A DNA stretch of 56,491 bases from an uncultured Prevotellaceae bacterium (GTDB taxonomy: Bacteria; Bacteroidota; Bacteroidia; Bacteroidales; Bacteroidaceae), in assembly GCA_902770635.1 (NCBI GenBank), contig CACXTX010000010.1:1-56491 (forward strand), written 5' to 3'. Each line of letters begins with the position of its first letter. The stretch's first letter is position 1. The notes beneath the pieces were generated by a model. That model ran no database searches. It was not told the DNA's origin and was given only the letters and a program-made list of their open reading frames with translations. The position numbers and the translations under genes are program-made. This document shows positions 51,078 through 56,491 of the stretch, piece after piece.

Positions 51078-54000
51078 TTGAAGATTATCAGACGCATATT
51101 GACCACTACCGTATGGACCTTGTTAGGTCTGTACCTATTGTTGCTGATAGTTACCCGATTGCCCGTAGTACAGGAAACTATAGGCAACAAAATGGAAACC
51201 ATGCTGGCTCAGAAACTGGGCACCAATGTCTATATTGGAGAAGTCAGCATCGGCATGTTGCTGAACCAGTTGTCGCTGAACGAAGTGCAAATCAAGGACC
51301 AGCGAGGCAAGGAGATGCTGTGGTTTGGACATCTTTCGGTAAGGATAGAACTCCTGCCCCTTTTGGACGGCAAGATCCACATCACCAAGGCACAGGTCTT
51401 CAGCAGTCATGCAAGACTCTACCGGCAGACAGAGAACGACCCGCTGAACATCCAGTTCATGCTGGACTCGCTGGCTTCGAAGGACACTACCAGCGCCACC
51501 CCACTCGACTTACGCATCAATTCGCTGATTATGCGCCATACCAGCGTGAGCTACGATTGCTGGAATGCCCCCAAGACCCCTGGGCAGTTTAACCCCAAGC
51601 ACCTTTGGCTGAAGAACATCACGGCTCACATGACTCTGAAAGCGCTGAAGGCGGATAGCATTAACTTGAATGTGAAGCGCCTGTCGCTGAAAGAGCAGTC
51701 GGGACTGCGCTTGGACCGACTGTCCTTCCGTCTGAAAGGAGGAAAAACGGGCAGCACGCTGCGTAAGTTCATTCTGAGAATGCCAGGAACAGATGTGAAA
51801 CTGGACGAGCTACGGGCTTCCTACCAAATGAGGAATGACAGCCTTGACCTGTCCTCCATACAATACACGGGCCACATAGAACCCTCCACTATCACACTGT
51901 CCGACCTGGCCTGCTTCCTGCCCTCGTTAAAGACGTTTAACAGCACATTGACTGTCGCATCCACCTTCAAGGGCAAGGGCGAGAACCTGAACGTTGAGAA
52001 ACTGGCTATCAGTTCGACAACGGGTGATGTAGGACTGAACATGTCAGCATGGGTCAGTGGAATCAGGCAAGCCCAGCCCAAATGGCAGGCCAACATCGAG
52101 CAACTGGACCTCTCTGCTAAGACCATCAACTTCATCTCTGAAAACCTGAAAGGCCGGAAGGCAGAATTGCCCCCCATCGTCAACCGCATGGGCCGTATCA
52201 TGCTGAAAGGCTCCACCACAGGACGGGGATTGGAGAACATCTCCACACATAACCTGCTGAACACGGATGCAGGAAACATCATCGTCAACCTGCAAATAGA
52301 TGAACAGCGCAAGCTGAACGGCGACATCAACACACAAGGTGTGAACCTGAGGCGCCTGCTGGACAATCCTCGCTTTGGCCATATAGCCACGAAGATAGCC
52401 CTGGAAGGGCAACTGCCCAAAAACGGAGACATCAGCATCAATGCCGACGGTATCGTGAACACCTTCGACTACAATGGCTACAACTATAAGAACATCAAGG
52501 TGAACGGGCTCTACAGCAAGAACGACATTCACGGCACAGCCAGCATTGACGACCCGAACATCGGCATCGAGGTAGAAGGTATCGTACAAAAGGAAGGCCG
52601 TCTGCATAATGTGGAGATTGCGGCCAAGGTGGACCACCTGTCACCCAAGAACATCAACCTCACGGACAAATGGGATGACGCGCTGTTCTCCGGAAGACTG
52701 AGTGCCCAGTTTACGGCCAGCAACGTCAACGACGCAGTGGGTAACATAGACCTGAGCGATTTCACGATGATTTCGCCCACCGACAACTACACCTTAAAGT
52801 CCCTGCATATCGAGTCGGGCTACACGGAGGAAGTTCACCACATGACACTTGAAAGCGATTTCGGTAGTGTGGAAATCACGGGCGACTTTGACTATGAGAC
52901 GCTGCCGCAGAGTTTCACCAACTTCCTCGCTGCCAAACTGCCTTCCCTGCCAGGCATTCCGAAGGTGAACCCTCACACGGACAACAACTTTGTCATTGCC
53001 GCCAGCATCCATAAGGCAGACTGGCTGAGGAAATTGCTACAGATACCTGTCAAACTGCCACAGCCACTGCATCTGCAGGGTATGGTGAACGACCCTTTGC
53101 AGAACATCGAGCTGGAATGTCAGATTCCGCAGATTTACTATAAGGACAGCCAATACACCAATATCCAGATGAACCTGACATCGCCTGGCGACACGCTGCA
53201 ATACGACCTCAGCATGACGAAGCTGATGGACGACGGCGAATACTTTGACTTGAAGGCTGTGGGTAATGCGGTGAACAACAACCTGTTTACGGCCTTTTCC
53301 TGGGACAACCACGAGCCAGCACCCATGAAGGGACAGCTGAACGCCACCATCAGCTTCGACACCTCCATTGACAACAAACAAATGGTGTATATCAGCGTGG
53401 AGCCGTCCGAGATGAGTGTCCACAACCAGCTATGGACCATCGAGCCTTCTTTCATCAGTTATTCAAAGAACCATGTGGACATCAACAATTTCTCGATTCG
53501 TAACGACAAGCAATTCCTGACGCTAAACGGTACTGCCTCGGATCATCCTGCCGAGTCACTCAGCATCAAGATGCAGGACATGGACATCAAATACATCCTG
53601 AACCTGGTGAATTTCCACTCAGTAGAATTCGACGGATTAGCCACGGGTGGCGGAAACCTAAGAGGTGTCTTTGGAGAACTGGAAGCCGACGGCAAACTGA
53701 AGGTAAGAGACTTCCGGTTTCAGGGCGGAAGGATGGGAACGCTGGACGCAAATGTCAACTGGAACAAAGCAGAAAAACAAATTGACATTCAAGCCATTGC
53801 AGACGATGGAAAGGATGCCATAACCTACGTTGACGGCTTCGTGTCGCCCGAAAAGAACACAATAGACTTAGCCATCCGCGCCGAGGGTACTCACCTGGAC
53901 TTTGCCCAATCGTTTACCCGCAGTTTCCTAAGCAGCGTGAAAGGCCACGGAACAGGTGCCGTCAGACTGGCAGGTCCGCTGGATGCCATCAATCTGACAG

Positions 54001-55526
54001 GTGAACTGGTATTAAACGGAAAGGTACATGTCAGCACGCTGGGTACTGACTATGAGCTGCGCAACGACACCGTCAGAATGATACCCAACGAGATAGAGTT
54101 CCAGAACTGCCACATCTATGATGTCAACAACCACGAGGCTATCCTGACAGGAGGTATCCACCACAAGGAACTGACCAATATGACCTACGACATCTATGTA
54201 GAGGCGAAAGAGCTGCTGGCCTTCGACTTCAAGGACTTCTCGCGTCCCGTTGACAATCAGCGGAAGAAGGGTGAGCATAGCGACGAGAACTTCTACGGAA
54301 CGGTTTATGCCAACGGTAGTGTGGCTATTCACGGACGGGACGGGAGTATCGTGATTGAGGCCGACGTTACCCCACTCCGCAACACCGTATTCGTCTATAA
54401 TGCGGCATCTCCAGAGACGATAGGCAGCCAGGAGTTCATCCGATGGAACGTGCCGAAGGATGACTTGGACTCGGACGACGACCTGAACAGTCTGAGCCCA
54501 GACTATCGTTCCGACCTGACCATGCGACTGAAGGTGAATGCCACCCCGGATGCTACCATCCGACTGCTGATGGATCCTGCCACCAACGACTACATCACCC
54601 TGAGGGGCGAAGGCGAACTTCACACCACCTATTTTAATAAGGGAGGTTTCCAGATGTTCGGCACCTATGAGGTCACGGAAGGCACTTATGGAATCACCGT
54701 GCAAAACGTCATCAAGAAAAATTTCATCTTCAAGGAAGGAGGCACCATCGCCTTTGGAGGCGACCCCTACGACGCCCAGCTGAACCTGCAGGCCCAGCAC
54801 ACGGTGAATGGTGTCAGCCTGAGCGATCTGAATGTAGGAAACAGCTTTTCGAATACCGTGCGAGTAAACTGTCTGATGAACATCACGGGACAGCCACGTG
54901 CCCCCATTATCGAGTTCGACCTGGACATCCCCAACGTGAACTCCGACGAGAAACAGATGGTGCGCTCCATCATCAACGGTCAGGAAGAAATGAACCAGCA
55001 GGTCATCTATCTGTTGGCTGTAGGTCGTTTCTACCCGCAGGGTTCCAACAATGCCGGCGACGAGAACAGCAACAGCCGCAGCAAGACCTCCCTGGCCATG
55101 CAGAGCCTCCTGTCAGGAACCATCAGCGGACAAATCAACAGCGTCTTGGGACAGGTCATCAAGAGCAACAACTGGAGTTTTGGCGCGAACATCTCCACGG
55201 GTGACGAAGGATGGAACAACGCTGAGTATGAGGGACTTGTCAGCGGTCGCCTGTTTAACAACCGACTGCTCATCAACGGCCAGTTTGGCTATCGCGACAA
55301 CAGCAAGACAGCAACCCCCTCGTTCATTGGTGACTTCGATATCCGCTATCTGCTCTTCCCCAATGGCAACCTGGCTTTGAAGATATACAACCAGACTAAC
55401 GACCGCTATTTCACCAAGTCGTCGCTGAACACGCAAGGCGTTGGCATTATCCTGAAAAAGGATTTCGACGGCATTCGCGACCTTTTTGGAATCAAAAAGA
55501 AGGAAAAAGGGAAAAAGGAAAAGTGA
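51078..55526 (+). CDS. tamB: TamB-like / AsmA-type translocation and assembly module protein
   Basis: About 1482 aa starting at TTG 51078 (MKIIRRILTTTVWTLLGLYLLLLIV); a TTG at 51069 would add three residues, and no ATG is in frame for the first 30 codons. One N-terminal TM anchor, then a very long beta-rich periplasmic region of repeated strands, and at the C-terminus the TamB_C (DUF490) domain with PQGSNNAGDENS, LLSGTISGQINSVLG and GFGANIS-like blocks. Known: TamB-type proteins bridge inner and outer membrane and help move lipids or assemble outer membrane proteins. It ends in a Lys-rich tail (KKKEKGKKEK) that runs into a heptamer array. Confidence 0.88.
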   Translation: MKIIRRILTTTVWTLLGLYLLLLIVTRLPVVQETIGNKMETMLAQKLGTNVYIGEVSIGMLLNQLSLNEVQIKDQRGKEMLWFGHLSVRIELLPLLDGKIHITKAQVFSSHARLYRQTENDPLNIQFMLDSLASKDTTSATPLDLRINSLIMRHTSVSYDCWNAPKTPGQFNPKHLWLKNITAHMTLKALKADSINLNVKRLSLKEQSGLRLDRLSFRLKGGKTGSTLRKFILRMPGTDVKLDELRASYQMRNDSLDLSSIQYTGHIEPSTITLSDLACFLPSLKTFNSTLTVASTFKGKGENLNVEKLAISSTTGDVGLNMSAWVSGIRQAQPKWQANIEQLDLSAKTINFISENLKGRKAELPPIVNRMGRIMLKGSTTGRGLENISTHNLLNTDAGNIIVNLQIDEQRKLNGDINTQGVNLRRLLDNPRFGHIATKIALEGQLPKNGDISINADGIVNTFDYNGYNYKNIKVNGLYSKNDIHGTASIDDPNIGIEVEGIVQKEGRLHNVEIAAKVDHLSPKNINLTDKWDDALFSGRLSAQFTASNVNDAVGNIDLSDFTMISPTDNYTLKSLHIESGYTEEVHHMTLESDFGSVEITGDFDYETLPQSFTNFLAAKLPSLPGIPKVNPHTDNNFVIAASIHKADWLRKLLQIPVKLPQPLHLQGMVNDPLQNIELECQIPQIYYKDSQYTNIQMNLTSPGDTLQYDLSMTKLMDDGEYFDLKAVGNAVNNNLFTAFSWDNHEPAPMKGQLNATISFDTSIDNKQMVYISVEPSEMSVHNQLWTIEPSFISYSKNHVDINNFSIRNDKQFLTLNGTASDHPAESLSIKMQDMDIKYILNLVNFHSVEFDGLATGGGNLRGVFGELEADGKLKVRDFRFQGGRMGTLDANVNWNKAEKQIDIQAIADDGKDAITYVDGFVSPEKNTIDLAIRAEGTHLDFAQSFTRSFLSSVKGHGTGAVRLAGPLDAINLTGELVLNGKVHVSTLGTDYELRNDTVRMIPNEIEFQNCHIYDVNNHEAILTGGIHHKELTNMTYDIYVEAKELLAFDFKDFSRPVDNQRKKGEHSDENFYGTVYANGSVAIHGRDGSIVIEADVTPLRNTVFVYNAASPETIGSQEFIRWNVPKDDLDSDDDLNSLSPDYRSDLTMRLKVNATPDATIRLLMDPATNDYITLRGEGELHTTYFNKGGFQMFGTYEVTEGTYGITVQNVIKKNFIFKEGGTIAFGGDPYDAQLNLQAQHTVNGVSLSDLNVGNSFSNTVRVNCLMNITGQPRAPIIEFDLDIPNVNSDEKQMVRSIINGQEEMNQQVIYLLAVGRFYPQGSNNAGDENSNSRSKTSLAMQSLLSGTISGQINSVLGQVIKSNNWSFGANISTGDEGWNNAEYEGLVSGRLFNNRLLINGQFGYRDNSKTATPSFIGDFDIRYLLFPNGNLALKIYNQTNDRYFTKSSLNTQGVGIILKKDFDGIRDLFGIKKKEKGKKEK

Positions 55527-55557
55527 AATATGGTTAATTTATTATAAAAGAACGCGT

Positions 55558-55600
55558 GCGGAAGCAAATTTTTCACTTTTCACTTTTCACTTTTAACTTA
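55558..55600 (+). repeat. headed heptamer element (GCGGAAGCAAATTTTTCAC + TTTTCAC units) at the rpsA promoter
   Basis: Nearly identical to the element at the valS promoter (25612-25660) in head, heptamers and distance to the -7 box, and to the inverted copy inside valS (27010-27052). Confidence 0.8.
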
Positions 55601-55606
55601 ATTTAG

Positions 55607-55614
55607 TACCTTTG
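55607..55614 (+). promoter_or_regulatory. -7 box (TACCTTTG) for rpsA
   Basis: It follows the TTTTCAC array and starts a leader of about 145 nt before the rpsA ATG. Confidence 0.7.
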
Positions 55615-55620
55615 CACCCA

Positions 55621-55762
55621 ATTTTGTCCCCAGACGGGGAAATAGGAGCCGGAACAGGCGCTGACTCCTATCAACAATTAACCCTTTAAAGATGGTCTGG
55701 TAAACGCTTGTCCAGGCCCCGCCCCGACACATTAAACGAGGGGCACAAACAATTTTATTATT
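55621..55762 (+). promoter_or_regulatory. structured 5' leader of rpsA
   Basis: Four hairpins can be read: TCCCC-AGAC-GGGGA shifted form at 55627-55640; ATAGGAG/CTCCTAT (55642-55648 with 55665-55671) enclosing GCC/GGC; GGTCTGG/CCAGGCC (55694-55700 with 55712-55718, one G-U pair); and GCCCC/GGGGC (55721-55725 with 55740-55744). Ribosomal protein leaders are often autoregulated; S1 binding to its own leader is known in other bacteria. Which protein binds here is not shown. Confidence 0.6.
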
Positions 55763-56491
55763 ATGTCAGAATTAACTAAGAACGTCCAGCCATTACAGGA
55801 CTTCAACTGGGAAGAGTTTGAGAATGGCACCGTGGCTAACGTCAGCAAGGAAGAGCTTGACAAGGCTTATGATGAAACGCTGAACAAAGTAAGCGAGCAT
55901 CAGGTTGTTGACGGTAAGGTCATCAGCGTGGACAAGAAAGAGGTTGTCGTAAACATCGGCTACAAGAGCGACGGTATCATCCCCGCTTCTGAGTTCCGTT
56001 ACAACCCCGACCTGAAGGCAGGTGATGTTGTAGAGGTTTACGTAGAGAATGCTGAGGACAAGAAGGGTCAGCTCGTGCTGTCGCACAAGAAGGCTCGCAT
56101 GTCTAAGAGCTGGGAGCGTGTGAACGCTGCACTCGAGGCTCAGGAAGTTATCACCGGTTACATCAAGTGCCGCACCAAGGGTGGTATGATTGTAGACGTA
56201 TTTGGCATCGAGGCATTCCTGCCCGGTTCACAAATCGACGTTCATCCCATACGCGACTACGACCAGTTCGTAGGCAAGACGATGGAGTTCAAGGTTGTTA
56301 AGATCAACCAGGAGTTCCGCAACGTTGTTGTATCTCACAAGGCCCTCATCGAGCAGGAGCTCGAGGCCCAGAAGAAGGAGATCATCGGCAAGCTTGAGAA
56401 GGGTCAGATTCTCGAAGGTATCGTTAAGAACATCACTTCTTACGGTGTATTCGTTGACCTGGGCGGTGTTGACGGACTCATCCACATCACC
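55763..56491 (+). CDS. rpsA: 30S ribosomal protein S1 (partial, C-terminus beyond window)
   Basis: First 243 codons; the reading frame runs off the window end. A short acidic N-terminus (MSELTKNVQPLQDFNWEEFE) is followed by S1 RNA-binding repeats: VVDGKVISVDKKEVVVNIGYKSDGIIPASEF, VITGYIKCRTKGGMIVDVFGIEAFLPGSQ (split motifs: GYKSDG, GGMIVDVFG, LPGSQ) and the start of a third, GVFVDLGGVDGLIHIT. Role: mRNA binding to the 30S subunit. Bacteroidota usually have six such repeats. The leader upstream is structured. Confidence 0.95.
   Translation, partial: MSELTKNVQPLQDFNWEEFENGTVANVSKEELDKAYDETLNKVSEHQVVDGKVISVDKKEVVVNIGYKSDGIIPASEFRYNPDLKAGDVVEVYVENAEDKKGQLVLSHKKARMSKSWERVNAALEAQEVITGYIKCRTKGGMIVDVFGIEAFLPGSQIDVHPIRDYDQFVGKTMEFKVVKINQEFRNVVVSHKALIEQELEAQKKEIIGKLEKGQILEGIVKNITSYGVFVDLGGVDGLIHIT

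Overview
The window looks like chromosome of a Bacteroidales bacterium, most likely Prevotellaceae (Prevotella/Segatella-like). Seen directly: many genes are preceded by the Bacteroidota -7 promoter box TAnnTTTG, often as TACCTTTGC; there are lineage-typical genes (Bacteroidota omega/RpoZ, DUF4293, DUF4468, Porin_10-like porin, FimB/Mfa2-type fimbrial lipoprotein, menA/menG, six-gene nqr); and start codons mostly lack strong Shine-Dalgarno sequences.

Layout. (1) 1-8.7 kb, visibly AT-rich and all on the minus strand, is a defence island. Read in the direction of transcription it encodes an AbiH-like protein, a small Cys/His zinc-finger (HNH-like) protein, then a tight run of seven genes: a TIR protein, a two-TM macro-domain protein (type II Thoeris ThsA-like), a ThsB-like TIR protein, TIR-APAZ plus short Argonaute (a SPARTA pair), a K+-channel-like protein and a second zinc-finger protein related to the first. 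The three TIR proteins are all predicted NAD+-using enzymes. The Thoeris TIRs should make a nucleotide signal for the macro protein, while SPARTA should destroy NAD(P)+ when guided to foreign nucleic acid. (2) 8.7-11.5 kb is a decaying junction: an ORF6N pseudogene, a methylmalonyl-CoA decarboxylase pseudogene, a structured RNA candidate, a GxxExxY gene and an array of REP-like inverted elements. (3) 11.5-25 kb, minus strand, holds a fimbrial lipoprotein, Wzz/Wza polysaccharide export with a GDSL acetylesterase, hisS, purA, a Fur regulator, an AlkD-like gene, dipeptidyl peptidase III, an AraC regulator and a YihY-family membrane protein, followed by RNase P RNA. (4) 25.6-45 kb is housekeeping: valS, rpoZ, bamD, uvrB, a porin, menA, rluA-type pseudouridine synthase, phoH, purC, menG, aroE, a TPM-domain protein, lemA and purM. 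(5) 45-51 kb is the complete nqrABCDEF operon (Na+-pumping NADH:quinone oxidoreductase), which uses the quinone made by menA/menG. (6) 51-56.5 kb is a TamB-like giant protein and the start of rpsA (ribosomal protein S1), cut by the window end.

Two kinds of non-genic structure recur. First, short tandem arrays, mostly with a 7-nt period, sit between genes and also inside hisS, valS and an AlkD-like gene as in-frame insertions; one of these elements has a conserved head shared by the valS promoter, the rpsA promoter and the valS coding sequence. Second, very small perfect hairpins (4-8 bp arms) are scattered in intergenic DNA and even inside rnpB. No tRNA, rRNA, CRISPR array or transposase was found.
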